64,000 nucleotides of DNA from Nonomuraea harbinensis (GCF_019396385.1 NZ_JAHKRN010000036.1:1-64000), one strand, 5' to 3'. Numbered from the stretch's first letter, positions 17,128-26,219 are shown. Notes: generated by a model from the sequence alone, not told the origin. Program-made: numbers and translations.

Positions 17128-18209
17128 AGTTCGGCCTGATGTACGAGATCCCCGTGCCCCGCCCGTGGAACGACCGCAGCGCGTACGACGCCTTCGAGAA
17201 CACGCTGCGTCAGATCGAGCTCGCCGACCGGCTGGGGTTCCACAGCGTCTGGACGGTGGAGCACCACTTCCTCGGCGACTACTCCCATTCCTCCGCGCCC
17301 GAGGCGTTGTACGGCGCCATCGCGGCACGGACCAGGAACATCCGCATCGGCCACGGGGTCCGGCTGCTGCCCTTCCCGTACAACCATCCGGTGCGCGCCG
17401 CCGAGGCCGCCGCCACCATCGACATCATCTCCAACGGCCGGCTGGAGTTCGGCACCGGCCGGTCCGGCACCCGCATCGAGCTGGAGGGCTTCGGCATCAA
17501 CCCCTCCGACACCCGCCCGATGTGGGAGGAGGCCCTTGACGTGATCATGGGATGCTGGACCGAGGAGACCTTCTCCTGGGAGGGGGAGTACTTCAAGATC
17601 CCGCCGCGGGGCGTGGTGCCCAAGCCGCTGCAGGCGCCGCACCCGCCGCTGTGGGGCGCGTCCTCCAGCTCCGACAGCCACGAGCTGATGGGCGAGAAGG
17701 GCATCGGCCTGCTGTCGTTCTCCGTCGCGTCGGGGCCGGAGACCCTGGTCAAGCGGTTCGGCCGGTACCGCGACGGCATCCGCCGCGCCAAGCCGGTCGG
17801 CAAGTACGTCAACGAGCAGATCGCCACCTTCACCCAGGTGCACTGCGCGGAGACCACCGAGGACGCCTACGCAGAAGCCGGTCCCCGCTTCGGGTGGTAC
17901 GTCCAGGAGTCGTTGAAGAAGATCGCCGAACTCGGCGACTGGAAGGACGGCACCCAGCTCGGCAGCTACGAGTACGCCAAGCGGCTCCTCGGCGGTGTCG
18001 ACCTGAACACGCTGGACTTCGACTACCTGCTCAAGAACGACGCGGTGATCGTCGGCAACCCCGACCAGTGCGTCGAGATGGCCAAGCGGTACGAGGCGGT
18101 GGGCACCGACCTGCTGCTCTGCCTCGTGCAGCCCTATGACATTCCGCATGAAAAGGTCATGAAGTCGATCGAGCTTCTCGGTACGCACGTGCTGCCGGAG
18201 TTCTCCTGA
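17124..18209 (+). CDS. LLM class flavin-dependent monooxygenase, second in operon
   Basis: This 361-aa paralogue of the upstream LLM has FHSVWTVEHHFLGDYSHSSA, IRIGHGVRLLPFPYNHPVRA and GRLEFGTGRSGTRIELEGFG. It shares the VEHHF and G-R-G/S-R-x-E-x-EGFG landmarks, so the pair arose by duplication. They may form a heterodimer, as alpha and beta luciferase chains do, or act on successive substrates. It starts on the ATGA overlap with the SMP-30 gene. Confidence 0.9.
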   Translation: MKFGLMYEIPVPRPWNDRSAYDAFENTLRQIELADRLGFHSVWTVEHHFLGDYSHSSAPEALYGAIAARTRNIRIGHGVRLLPFPYNHPVRAAEAAATIDIISNGRLEFGTGRSGTRIELEGFGINPSDTRPMWEEALDVIMGCWTEETFSWEGEYFKIPPRGVVPKPLQAPHPPLWGASSSSDSHELMGEKGIGLLSFSVASGPETLVKRFGRYRDGIRRAKPVGKYVNEQIATFTQVHCAETTEDAYAEAGPRFGWYVQESLKKIAELGDWKDGTQLGSYEYAKRLLGGVDLNTLDFDYLLKNDAVIVGNPDQCVEMAKRYEAVGTDLLLCLVQPYDIPHEKVMKSIELLGTHVLPEFS

Positions 18210-18233
18210 CCCTTGACTCCAGATGGGGTGCCG

Positions 18234-19769
18234 ATGTCCATGCAGCGCACGAGCCGCACCGGTGACTGGATCCGGATCCACGCCCGGAACACGCCGAACA
18301 AGCCATGCTTTGTGACCGATACCGATTCGTACTCCTTCGCGGAGGTCAACAGCCGCGTCAACCGGGTGGCCCACGAGTTGCGCCGCATGGGCGTGGTGAA
18401 GGGCGACCGGGTGGCCCTGTTCGCCACCGACTCCACGAGCTACATGGAGGTGCTGCTCGCCTGCATGAAGCTGGGCGCGGTGTACGTCCCGCTGAACTAC
18501 CGCCTCGCCCGGCCCGAACTGCAGACCCTGCTGCGCACCGCCGAGGCCAAGGTGCTGTTCTTCAGCGAGCGGTACGCCTCGATGGTGGAGTCCGTCGACG
18601 TGCCGACGCTGACCGCCGCGATCTGCTTCGAGAAGTCCCCCGTCGCCGACCGCGACTACGGACAGCTGCTCGCCACCGGCGAGGATCACGAGATCGACAC
18701 GGTGATCAACGACGACGAGCTGATGTGCCTCGCCTTCACCAGCGGCACCACCGCGCTGCCCAAGGGCGTCATGCACCACCAGCGCATGGTCAAGCACATG
18801 ACGTTCCAGTGCATCCTGGAGCGGCGGCTGCCGGCGGCGGCGTTCCACTACTCCCCGGCGCCGCTGTTCCACGCCGCCGGCATGTGTTACGTGCTGTCGG
18901 GCGTGGCCCGCGGCAACCCGTCGCTGATCCTGGACGGATTCGACCCCGCCACGGTGCTCAAGTGGCTGCGCCGTGACGTGCTCCACGGCGTCTTCCTGGT
19001 CCCGACCATGATCGAGATGCTCCTGCAGGAGCCCGGCGTCGAGAAGGGCGGCTACCACAACCTGCTGTCGATCGCCTACGGCGCGGCCCCGATGTCGCCG
19101 AGCCTGCTCCGCAGGGCCATGAAGACCTTCCGATGCGACTTCATGAACCTGTTCGGCGCCGGGACGGAGGCGGGCCTCCAGACCGTGCTCACTCCCGAGG
19201 ACCACCACCGGGCGCTGAAAGGCCACGAGCACCTGCTCGGCTCGATCGGCAAGCCCGGCATGGGCGTGGACCTGCGGCTGTGCGACGAGGAGCTGAACGA
19301 CGTCCCGGACGGCGAGGTCGGCGAGATCGTCACCAGGTCCGACGCGGTGATGGCCGGCTATCTCAACATGCCGGAGGCGACGAACGAGGTGCTGGTCGAC
19401 GGCTGGTTCCGGGGCGGCGACCTGGCCCGGCGGGACGAGGAGGGATACCTGTACCTCTCCGGGCGCAAGAAGGATATGATCATCCGCGGCGGGGAGAACG
19501 TCTACCCCGTCGAGATCGAGCAGGTGCTGAGCGAGCATCCGGCGGTGCTGGAGGTCTCGGTGGTCGGCGTCCCGGACGAGCGCTGGGGCGAGACCGTCCG
19601 GGCGCACGTGGTGGTCGCCCCCGGAGCCTCCTTCGAAGAGGACCAGGCCAGGGACTTCTGCCGCGCCCGGCTCGCCGGTTACAAGGTGCCGGAGACCTTC
19701 CAGATAGAGCCGGACCTCCCGCGCAACGCCAGCGGCAAGGTGCTGAAGCGAGTCCTGCGGGAACGGTGA
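18234..19769 (+). CDS. AMP-dependent acyl-CoA synthetase
   Basis: This adenylate-forming ligase of about 511 aa has the P-loop FTSGTTALPKGVMHHQ, then GWFRGGDLARRDEEGYLYL and GRKKDMIIRGGENVYPVEIE. The C-terminal PRNASGKVLKRVLR carries the catalytic Lys. It should activate a free acid to its CoA thioester with ATP, feeding the hydratase and SDR enzymes. The start is uncertain: ATG at 18234 was chosen, a TTG 21 bp earlier and an ATG 6 bp later are possible, and no strong ribosome site is visible. It is the last enzyme gene before the regulator. Confidence 0.9.
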   Translation: MSMQRTSRTGDWIRIHARNTPNKPCFVTDTDSYSFAEVNSRVNRVAHELRRMGVVKGDRVALFATDSTSYMEVLLACMKLGAVYVPLNYRLARPELQTLLRTAEAKVLFFSERYASMVESVDVPTLTAAICFEKSPVADRDYGQLLATGEDHEIDTVINDDELMCLAFTSGTTALPKGVMHHQRMVKHMTFQCILERRLPAAAFHYSPAPLFHAAGMCYVLSGVARGNPSLILDGFDPATVLKWLRRDVLHGVFLVPTMIEMLLQEPGVEKGGYHNLLSIAYGAAPMSPSLLRRAMKTFRCDFMNLFGAGTEAGLQTVLTPEDHHRALKGHEHLLGSIGKPGMGVDLRLCDEELNDVPDGEVGEIVTRSDAVMAGYLNMPEATNEVLVDGWFRGGDLARRDEEGYLYLSGRKKDMIIRGGENVYPVEIEQVLSEHPAVLEVSVVGVPDERWGETVRAHVVVAPGASFEEDQARDFCRARLAGYKVPETFQIEPDLPRNASGKVLKRVLRER

Positions 19770-19813
19770 CGGCCACCGCGGCGGGGGCGCCGGCCCCCGC
19801 AGCCTGCGCTATC

Positions 19814-19831
19814 ATCAACGTTGCTGTTTAT
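19814..19831. promoter_or_regulatory. weak palindromic operator candidate, copy 6
   Basis: ATCAACGTTGCTGTTTAT keeps TCAAC, the GTT of the right arm and the spacing of the island dyad but has lost the outer bases. It is 30 bp upstream of the TetR start codon, where an autoregulatory site would lie. Confidence 0.4.
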
Positions 19832-19860
19832 GCGAGTCGAGCTGAGGGAGGGGGACACCG

Positions 19861-20523
19861 ATGGCTCCTCGAGAACGGCGCCCACCGCCGCCGAGCGACA
19901 TCGCCCGCCGCCGGATGGAGCGACGCCTGGCCAGCGGCCGCAAGTCCGACGCGCGGTGGAAGGAGGTCCTGGAGGGCGCGGGGCGCGTCTTCGAGCAGTT
20001 GGGCTACGCCCAGGCCACCCTGGAGAACGTGGCGGCCGAGGTCGGCATCAACCGGGCGACTCTCTACTACTACGTCGGCACGAAGGAAGAGCTGCTCGTC
20101 GCGCTGCTGCACCAGCCCATCGAGCAGATGCGCGCCGAACTGGAGCGGATCGTCGCCGAGGAGGCGACCGCGCCGGAGAAGCTGGTCAGCGGGCTGCGCG
20201 CGTACGTGCTGGCCATGTCACGCCGCCCGGAGCTGTTCATCTTCATGCGGGAGAACCTCGACCAGGTGGTGAACGGGGGCGAGGCGACCGACATCAAGGA
20301 GAACGCCGACCGGTGGGGCCGGCTGCTCGCCCAGGTGATCACGGAAGGGGCGAAGGCCGGGGAGTTCCGCGACGACATCGACCCGACCGTGGCCGTGATG
20401 GGCATCGTGGGCATGTTCAACTGGACCTACCGGTGGTACGACCCGCAGGGCCCGCGCAGCCTGGTGGACATCGGCGAGGACTTCATCGAGATGTCGCTGT
20501 CCGCCCTTTCCCCGGGCCGCTGA
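19861..20523 (+). CDS. TetR/AcrR family transcriptional regulator
   Basis: This 220-aa regulator has the helix-turn-helix LENVAAEVGINRATLYYYVGTKEELL at about residues 58-83 and an all-helical ligand domain after it. A basic N-terminal arm of about 40 residues precedes the domain, longer than usual. GGGAGGGGG is 6 bp before the ATG. Being the only regulator in the island, it is the likely reader of the repeated 18-bp palindrome. Its inducer would be a CoA thioester or other intermediate of the pathway (inference). Confidence 0.92.
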   Translation: MAPRERRPPPPSDIARRRMERRLASGRKSDARWKEVLEGAGRVFEQLGYAQATLENVAAEVGINRATLYYYVGTKEELLVALLHQPIEQMRAELERIVAEEATAPEKLVSGLRAYVLAMSRRPELFIFMRENLDQVVNGGEATDIKENADRWGRLLAQVITEGAKAGEFRDDIDPTVAVMGIVGMFNWTYRWYDPQGPRSLVDIGEDFIEMSLSALSPGR

Positions 20524-20732
20524 CCCGGGTGCCGACGCGAGGCGCGCCCGCTCCCGCGAGGGGCGCCCCGTTCACTTCTTGACGTGATCGGGCGCTGGAC
20601 GCGGAGAGTGATTGCATGGATACTCTTCGTGTCAGGCCCTTTCGCCCCCGTCACCGCTCTCCAGCACCGCATTCGCCGGCGTGTTTCGTGCTGCCCGGAG
20701 TGCGTCACCAGGGGCACGCAAGAAGGAGAGTT

Positions 20733-21092
20733 ATGCAGTTCAAGAAGCTCCTGACCCTTCCGCTCGCCCTGCTCGCGGCGGGCGCGTGCGTGACCACCGC
20801 CGCCGCGGCCAGCACGACGAACGTCCCCGCCGCGGCGGCCCGCCAGGCGGCGCTGCCCTCCGGCTACCAGCTCGTGACGCTGCCCAACGCCAACGTCCCC
20901 AACTTCCAGCGCCGCACGCTCTACTGCCCCGGCGGCAAGAAGGTCCTCGGCGGCGGCGCCGAGGCCCGCGGCAACAGGGCGATCCTGGTCGGCTCGTTCC
21001 CCACCGATGACGGACGCGGCTGGATCGGCATCGGCCGCCAGGACGGCTACAACGACGTAGGCATCAGCGTCTTCGCCATCTGCGTCGACTGA
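20733..21092 (+). CDS. small secreted protein of unknown function
   Basis: This 119-aa protein has a clear signal peptide (MQFKKLLTLPLALLAAG, cleavage around ASTTNV or after AAA). The compact C-terminal domain includes RTLYCPGGKKVLGGGAE and ends in FAICVD, so the two cysteines could pair. Similar Cys-Pro-Gly-Gly-Lys-Lys-Val-Leu-Gly-Gly-Gly proteins are widespread in actinomycetes without known function. AGAAGGAGAG precedes the ATG. It stands alone, and a strong hairpin follows it. Confidence 0.85.
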   Translation: MQFKKLLTLPLALLAAGACVTTAAAASTTNVPAAAARQAALPSGYQLVTLPNANVPNFQRRTLYCPGGKKVLGGGAEARGNRAILVGSFPTDDGRGWIGIGRQDGYNDVGISVFAICVD

Positions 21093-21101
21093 CCCGCGCG
21101 C

Positions 21102-21138
21102 CGTCGGCCCCGGCCGGACCACCCGGCCGGGGCCGACG
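21102..21138. terminator. bidirectional terminator hairpin
   Basis: A perfect 16-bp GC-rich stem (CGTCGGCCCCGGCCGG and its complement) with a 5-nt loop lies between the stop codons of two convergent genes. There is no T-run on either side. Confidence 0.75.
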
Positions 21139-21153
21139 CGTATCACCGACGGC

Positions 21154-21810
21154 TCACGCGCGCTCGTCGTCCCCGTGATCCGTCGCCGCCCGGCTCCGGC
21201 GCCGCAGCACCGCCACCGCCGCCGCCACCAGCGCCACGGCCGCGAGAAGCAGCCACGAGAAGCGCCCCAGGAGCCCTTCCAGGTGAGCGGCCGACGCCCC
21301 GGCGAACGCGCCCAGGCCGACGTACACCGCCGACCACAGCAACGACCCTGCCAGTGACGCCGGGAGGAACCGGTTGTAGGGCAGATGCGCCGCCCCCGCC
21401 GCCGCCGGCGTGAGTGTGCGGACGACCGGGACCAGCCGGGTGAGGAACACCGCCGCCGCGCCGTGACGGTGCAGCGCGTCGGTCGCGCGATCCCAGTGCC
21501 GCACCCCGAGCCGTCGCACCGCCCGCGTATCCCGCATGCGACCGGCGTACCGCTGTCCGAGCCAGTAGCCGACGTGGTCGCCGGCCGTGACCCCCAGCGC
21601 GACGATCAGCAGCAGGGCGGCGAACCGCCCGGGGGTGGTGGCGGCGACCCCCAGCAGCAGCACGCCCGTCTCGCCGGGCAGGACCGAACCGACCCCCAGC
21701 CCCGACTCGGCGAACGCCATCGCTCCGGCCACCAGCCCGAGCAGAGGGAAGGGGAGATCGCTGACCGCCTGAACGCCCTCAGCGATCCAGTCCACCCGGC
21801 GCCCTCCCAT
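21154..21810 (-). CDS. DedA family membrane protein
   Basis: This 218-aa protein has FAESGLGVGSVLPGETGVLLLG near the N-terminus and FLTRLVPVVRTLTPAAAGAAHLPYNRF in the middle, the two re-entrant-loop signatures of DedA/SNARE-associated proteins. Four to five hydrophobic helices and a basic C-terminal tail follow. DedA proteins are thought to act in undecaprenyl-phosphate or phospholipid recycling. The start could be further in; there is no strong ribosome site. Confidence 0.88.
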   Translation of the reverse strand: MGGRRVDWIAEGVQAVSDLPFPLLGLVAGAMAFAESGLGVGSVLPGETGVLLLGVAATTPGRFAALLLIVALGVTAGDHVGYWLGQRYAGRMRDTRAVRRLGVRHWDRATDALHRHGAAAVFLTRLVPVVRTLTPAAAGAAHLPYNRFLPASLAGSLLWSAVYVGLGAFAGASAAHLEGLLGRFSWLLLAAVALVAAAVAVLRRRSRAATDHGDDERA

Positions 21811-21973
21811 GCGCTTCCGGGGCCGCTGGTACGAGTGCTGAGAAGAGGAACGGTGGTGCGTGCATCCGGATCATGGTGGCACGCGGCGCGGCGCCTGCCA
21901 TCAGGGAGAGCCCTGACTCGGGACCTGGGCCCGTACGGAATCATCCCTACGGGTCCCGGGAGTTCGGGCCGGG

Positions 21974-22930
21974 TCACCACTCGGTGACGAGCGGCGTGTC
22001 CCGGTCGTGCTGCCGCCAGGCCGCGGCGAGGCGGGCGAGGCGGGCGGGGGCGGCGATGCCGCGCACGGTCGCGATCTTGCCGTCGGCGATGTCGAACGAC
22101 ATGGTGCCCACGACCCGGTCGCCGACCACGAAGAGGGCCGCGGGGGCGCCGTTGACCACCGCGTAGTGGATGGCGGACGTGCCGCCGGCGAGCCGCCGTT
22201 TCGCGGGAGTGGATCTGAGACCGGCCCGTACGACGGCGGCGACGCGCCGCGCAGTGTCGACCCGCAGCAGCGTCTCGGTCAGGCCGGCGCTGTCGGAGAC
22301 CGCGGTCGCGTCGTCGGTGAGCAGCGCGACCAGCCGTTCGGTGCGGCCCGAGGCGGCGGCGGCGAGGAACTCCTCGACGATCCCGCGGGCGGACTCGGGG
22401 TCGATCTCGCCGCCGCCCCGGCGCGCGGCGGCGATGCGCTGCCGGGCCCGATGGAGGTGCTGCTGACTCGCGGACTCGGTGATGTCGAGGATCTCGGCGA
22501 TCTCGGCATGGCTGTACGAGAACGCCTCGCGCAGCACGTAGACGGCCCGCTGGACGGGGGACAGGCGCTCCATGAGGGTCAGCACGGCCAGGGACACCGA
22601 CTCGCGCTGTTCGTAGGTGTCGGCCGGGCCGAGCATCGGGTCGCCCTTGAGCAGCGGTTCGGGCAGCCACACGCCGACCGCGCGCTCGCGCCTGGCCCGC
22701 GCGGAGCGGAGCCGGTCGAGGCACAGATTGGTGACGATCTTGGTCAGCCACGCCTCCGGCACCTCGATCCGGTCGCGGTCGGCCGCCTGCCAGCGCAGGA
22801 ACGCGTCCTGCGCGGCGTCCTCGGCGTCGGCGGCGGAGCCGAGCAGACGGTACGCGAGCGAGGCCAGCCGGGACCGGCTGGCCTCGAACTGCTCGGTGGC
22901 GAAGGCGTCCACGCGGCCGACTCTAGGCAA
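21974..22930 (-). CDS. ECF41-type RNA polymerase sigma factor (SigJ-like)
   Basis: This 318-aa protein has sigma region 2 (LAYRLLGSAADAEDAAQDAFLRW), the ECF41 linker landmark WLPEPL, and region 4 (YVLREAFSYSHAEIAEILD). A SnoaL-like C-terminal domain of about 120 residues, which senses and modulates activity in this group, is fused on. ECF41 factors lack anti-sigma factors and usually drive a neighbouring redox enzyme operon. Here the flavoprotein gene upstream overlaps it by 8 bp, so they form one unit. Confidence 0.92.
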   Translation of the reverse strand: MPRVGRVDAFATEQFEASRSRLASLAYRLLGSAADAEDAAQDAFLRWQAADRDRIEVPEAWLTKIVTNLCLDRLRSARARRERAVGVWLPEPLLKGDPMLGPADTYEQRESVSLAVLTLMERLSPVQRAVYVLREAFSYSHAEIAEILDITESASQQHLHRARQRIAAARRGGGEIDPESARGIVEEFLAAAASGRTERLVALLTDDATAVSDSAGLTETLLRVDTARRVAAVVRAGLRSTPAKRRLAGGTSAIHYAVVNGAPAALFVVGDRVVGTMSFDIADGKIATVRGIAAPARLARLAAAWRQHDRDTPLVTEW

Positions 22931-24113
22931 CGGCGGCCTCGGCCGAGCGATCGGGCCGGGCGGCCAGGCGGCGCTTCCTGGCCGGCATGCCGAAGGTCGG
23001 GTGGCTCATGCTCCAGGCGGAGCTCCTGATGATGCCCTTCTTCAGCAGCGCGGCCGTGCGGCCCCGCAGGGACCAGACCTTGGGCCGGGCGTCACCGTCG
23101 ACCAGCTGGAAGATCGCGTCGCGCCGCCCGAGACTGATGTGGTTGCCGTAGTACTTCAGCGTGGTCGACGGGACCTCGCGGCCGGTCAGCCGCCCGACGA
23201 TCGCCTCGACCGCCTGGATGCCCGTGAAACCGGCCGAGGCGCACGACATCGGCAGCGGCAGGCCGTTCTCGCCGACGGCGTGGACGCTGTCGCCGGCGGC
23301 GTAGACGTCGGGGTGCGAGACCGACCGCATGGTGCGGTCGACGACGATCCGACCGGCCTCGGTGACCTCCAGCCCGGCGGCGGCGGCGATGGGGCCGACC
23401 GCGAACCCGGCCGTCCACACGGTCGCGTCGGAGGTCAGGGCGGTGCCGCCGGCGCACAGCACCCGCGCCGCTTCGACGGCTTCGACGCCGGTGTGCTCCA
23501 GGACGGTGATGCCCAGCCGGTCGCAGGCCTGCCGCAGGTGGCCGCGGGCTCCGGCGGAGAGCCGGGCGCCCAGCTGTTCGCGGGCGACCAGCGTGACCGA
23601 CAGGCCGGGCCGGGATTCGGCGAGCTCGGTGGCGGTCTCGATGCCGGTCAGCCCGTCGCCGACGACCAGCACGTTCCCGCCCTCGCCCCGTCCTTCCAGG
23701 CTGTCCAGGCGTTCGCGCAGGCGCAGCGCCGAGGCCCGGCCGGTGACGTCGAAGGCGTGCTCGGCCACGCCGGGGACGCCGCCGGCGACGTGGCTGCCGA
23801 GCGCGTAGAGCAGCGTGTCGTAGCCGAGCTCGCCGCCGGCGTCGGCCACGGTGACGACCCGGCGCTCGGGGTCGACGGCGGTGACACGGGCCAGGCGCAG
23901 CCGTATCCCCGTGCCCGCGAAGACATCTTCGAGTCTCCGGGTCTCCAGCTCGTGCCCGGCCGCGAGCTGGTGCAGCCGCATCCGCTCGACGAAGTGCGGC
24001 TCGGCGTTGACCACGGTGATCTCGGTGTCCGCCGGGGACAGCCGCCGGGCCAGGATCCCGGCCGCGTAGGCCCCGGCGTAGCCGGCGCCGAGGACGACGA
24101 TGCGGTGCTTCAT
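22923..24113 (-). CDS. NAD(P)/FAD-dependent oxidoreductase, NDH-2-like
   Basis: This 396-aa two-dinucleotide-binding-domain flavoprotein has the FAD motif IVVLGAGYAGAYAA at the N-terminus, the NAD motif VLVVGDGLTGIETATEL mid-protein, and VYAAGDSVHAV near the C-terminus. It resembles type II NADH dehydrogenases without the C-terminal membrane anchor. It is the partner gene of the ECF41 sigma factor, a pairing known for that group. It probably acts in redox or electrophile stress. Confidence 0.9.
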   Translation of the reverse strand: MKHRIVVLGAGYAGAYAAGILARRLSPADTEITVVNAEPHFVERMRLHQLAAGHELETRRLEDVFAGTGIRLRLARVTAVDPERRVVTVADAGGELGYDTLLYALGSHVAGGVPGVAEHAFDVTGRASALRLRERLDSLEGRGEGGNVLVVGDGLTGIETATELAESRPGLSVTLVAREQLGARLSAGARGHLRQACDRLGITVLEHTGVEAVEAARVLCAGGTALTSDATVWTAGFAVGPIAAAAGLEVTEAGRIVVDRTMRSVSHPDVYAAGDSVHAVGENGLPLPMSCASAGFTGIQAVEAIVGRLTGREVPSTTLKYYGNHISLGRRDAIFQLVDGDARPKVWSLRGRTAALLKKGIIRSSAWSMSHPTFGMPARKRRLAARPDRSAEAAVA

Positions 24114-24328
24114 GTGGTGCTCCTGTCGGTGCGCTTGCTTCCGGTGACTTGAGCGGTGCGGCGCTCCGATTGCTGACAGGAACCGCGTATGGCATGGGTC
24201 ACACAGACCGCCCGACCCTTGGTTGACGCTGCGTACGGGGTGAAATGTCCGTATTGTCGTGACAAGTCAGTATCGGAACCGGCAGAATGCGGGACCACCA
24301 GCGTCTCCCCTCCCCTGGAGGAACCCTC

Positions 24329-25237
24329 ATGCGCCGAACCCTAGGGGCACTCGCCGTGGTCGCCGGCCTCACCGCCTGCGCCCCGTCCACCAGCGGAGCG
24401 GCGCCCGAGGCGGCCGAGCCGGTGGGCGGCGTCGCACCGGCGAAGACCGAGGAGGCGACTCCCGAGCCGGCCCCCGAATCGGACGAGTGCCGCGTGAGCG
24501 TGGTCAAGCCGGGCGTCTCCGCCCTCGGTATCCGGGCCTCGGCCGTGCGCCGTGGATGTCAGCACCCGGCGCTGCTGCGCGTCCGGGTCATGCGCGCCGT
24601 CCCCGGTGACGATCCGGTCATCAAGAGCGGCGCCACCAGGAAGGGTCGCATCACCCTGAAGCTGCCCTGCGAGCCGGGCACGTACTACACGGTCGCCACC
24701 GACTACCGGGGCGGCACCGCCAAGTCCAAGGCCACCCGGGTGACCTGCGCCACCCCCACCCCGACCCCTACGCCCACTCCCACTCCCACTCCCACTCCCA
24801 CCAGGGAGACGCCGGCTCCCGAGAAGAAGAAGGAGGCCGTCCAGTCCGTCGGCACGGCACTGGAGAACGAGGTCGTCCGGCTGACCAACGCCGAGCGGGC
24901 CAAGGGCGGCTGCGACCCGCTCAAGCACGACGCGCGGCTGCGTAAGGCCGCGTCCGGGCACTCGGCCGACATGGCGGAGAACGACTACTTCGACCACGAC
25001 TCCCAGGACGGCCGCGACATGGCCGACCGCATCCGTGCCACCGGCTTCACCGGCTCCGCCTTGGCCGAGAACATCGCCATGGGACAACGGTCGGCGGCCG
25101 AGGCGGTCCGGGGCTGGATGAACAGCGAGGGCCACCGGCAGAACATCATGAACTGCTCGTACACCCTCATCGGGGTGGGTGCGGCCAAGAACGCGCAGGG
25201 GCAGATCTACTGGACACAGAACTTCGCCGCCCGGTGA
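24329..25237 (+). CDS. CAP/SCP-like (YkwD) domain lipoprotein
   Basis: This 302-aa lipoprotein has a signal peptide with lipobox GLTAC (Cys about residue 16). A 90-residue Ig-like N-terminal part follows, then a Pro-Thr repeat linker of about 20 residues. The C-terminal CAP domain contains LTNAERAKGGCDPLKHD, AASGHSADMAENDYFDHDS, AENIAMG and GWMNSEGHRQNIMN. The metal or active-site His and Glu residues of the CAP fold are present. CTGGAGGAA precedes the ATG. Family members in bacteria are secreted and of poorly known role. Confidence 0.92.
   Translation: MRRTLGALAVVAGLTACAPSTSGAAPEAAEPVGGVAPAKTEEATPEPAPESDECRVSVVKPGVSALGIRASAVRRGCQHPALLRVRVMRAVPGDDPVIKSGATRKGRITLKLPCEPGTYYTVATDYRGGTAKSKATRVTCATPTPTPTPTPTPTPTPTRETPAPEKKKEAVQSVGTALENEVVRLTNAERAKGGCDPLKHDARLRKAASGHSADMAENDYFDHDSQDGRDMADRIRATGFTGSALAENIAMGQRSAAEAVRGWMNSEGHRQNIMNCSYTLIGVGAAKNAQGQIYWTQNFAAR
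24752..24801 (+). repeat. CCCACT hexamer tract coding a Pro-Thr linker
   Basis: About eight tandem Pro-Thr codon pairs, with perfect CCCACT hexamers in the second half. The tract could change length by slippage in steps of two residues without breaking the frame. Confidence 0.8.
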
Positions 25238-25250
25238 CTCGGCGAAGCGG

Positions 25251-26219
25251 CTACCAGTTGCCGAGGACGAGGCGTCCGTCGACGGGGCCGAGGGCGTAGG
25301 GGCCGGAGGTGTACCACTTGCCGGCGTAGGAGACGCCGTTCTTCCAGACGTGGTAGCTGAAGGTGCCGTCGGAGTTCTGGTACGCGGCGACGACATCGTC
25401 CTTGCCGTCCCCGTCCACGTCACCGGAGGCCACCCGGTTGCCGACGTTGGACATGGTCCAGCCGCCGGAGGTGTAGTCGGAGGCGCGGCTGAAGGCCGAT
25501 CCGGTGGAGGTCCATCGGTAGATGGTCATCGATCCGTCGCCGTCGTCGCGCATCATGGCGGGTTCTGCCTTGCCGTCACCGGTGAGGTCGGCGACGACGA
25601 GGCGTCCATCGACGGGGCCGAGGGCGTAGGGGCCGGAGGTGTACCACTTGCCGGCGTAGGAGAGGCCGTTCTTCCAGACGTGGTAGCTGAAGGTGCCGTC
25701 GGAGTTCTGGTAAGCGGCGACGATGTCGTCCTTGCCGTCTCCATCGACATCCCCGGAGGCCACCCGGTCGCCGACGTTGGACATGGTCCAGCCGCCGGAG
25801 GTGTAGTCAGAGGAGCGACTGAAGGCCGATCCGGTGGAGGTCCACCGGTAGATGGTCATGGAGCCGTCGCCGTCGTCGCGCATCATGGCGGGTTCTGCCT
25901 TGCCGTCGCCCGTGAGGTCAGCCAGGATGAGCCGTCCACCGACCGGACCCAGGGCGTAAGGCCCGGAGGTGTACCACTTGCCGGCGTAGGACACCCCGTT
26001 CTTCCAGACATGGAAGCTGAAGGTGCCGTCCGAGTTCTGGTAAGCGGCGACCACGTCGTCCTTGCCGTCCCCGTCGACATCCCCGGAGGCCACCCGATCC
26101 CCGGTGTTGGACATGGTCCAGCCGCCGGAGGTGTAGTCGGAGGCGCGGCCGAAGGCCGATCCGGTGGAGGTCCACCGGTAGATGGTCATGGAGCCGTCGC
26201 CGTCGTCACGCATCATCGC
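25251..26219 (-). repeat. three tandem 330-bp units, set A
   Basis: Boundaries repeat at exactly 330-bp steps (anchor CATCATSGCSG at 25551, 25881 and 26211). Units differ by only a few residues, mainly Ser/Ala, Asp/Asn and Tyr/Phe swaps. The last unit is truncated to a closing strand. Confidence 0.95.

Noticed and set aside
18213..18233. upstream TTG start for the acyl-CoA ligase
   Set aside because: No ribosome site and no similarity in the added residues. The ATG at 18234 is equally compatible with the domain, though the choice is not certain.
17076..19607. 843-codon open frame on the minus strand
   Set aside because: It is fully antisense to the LLM and acyl-CoA ligase genes, which have strong family motifs. 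Its protein is low-complexity His/Arg/Gly/Val-rich, typical of GC-rich third-position shadow frames.
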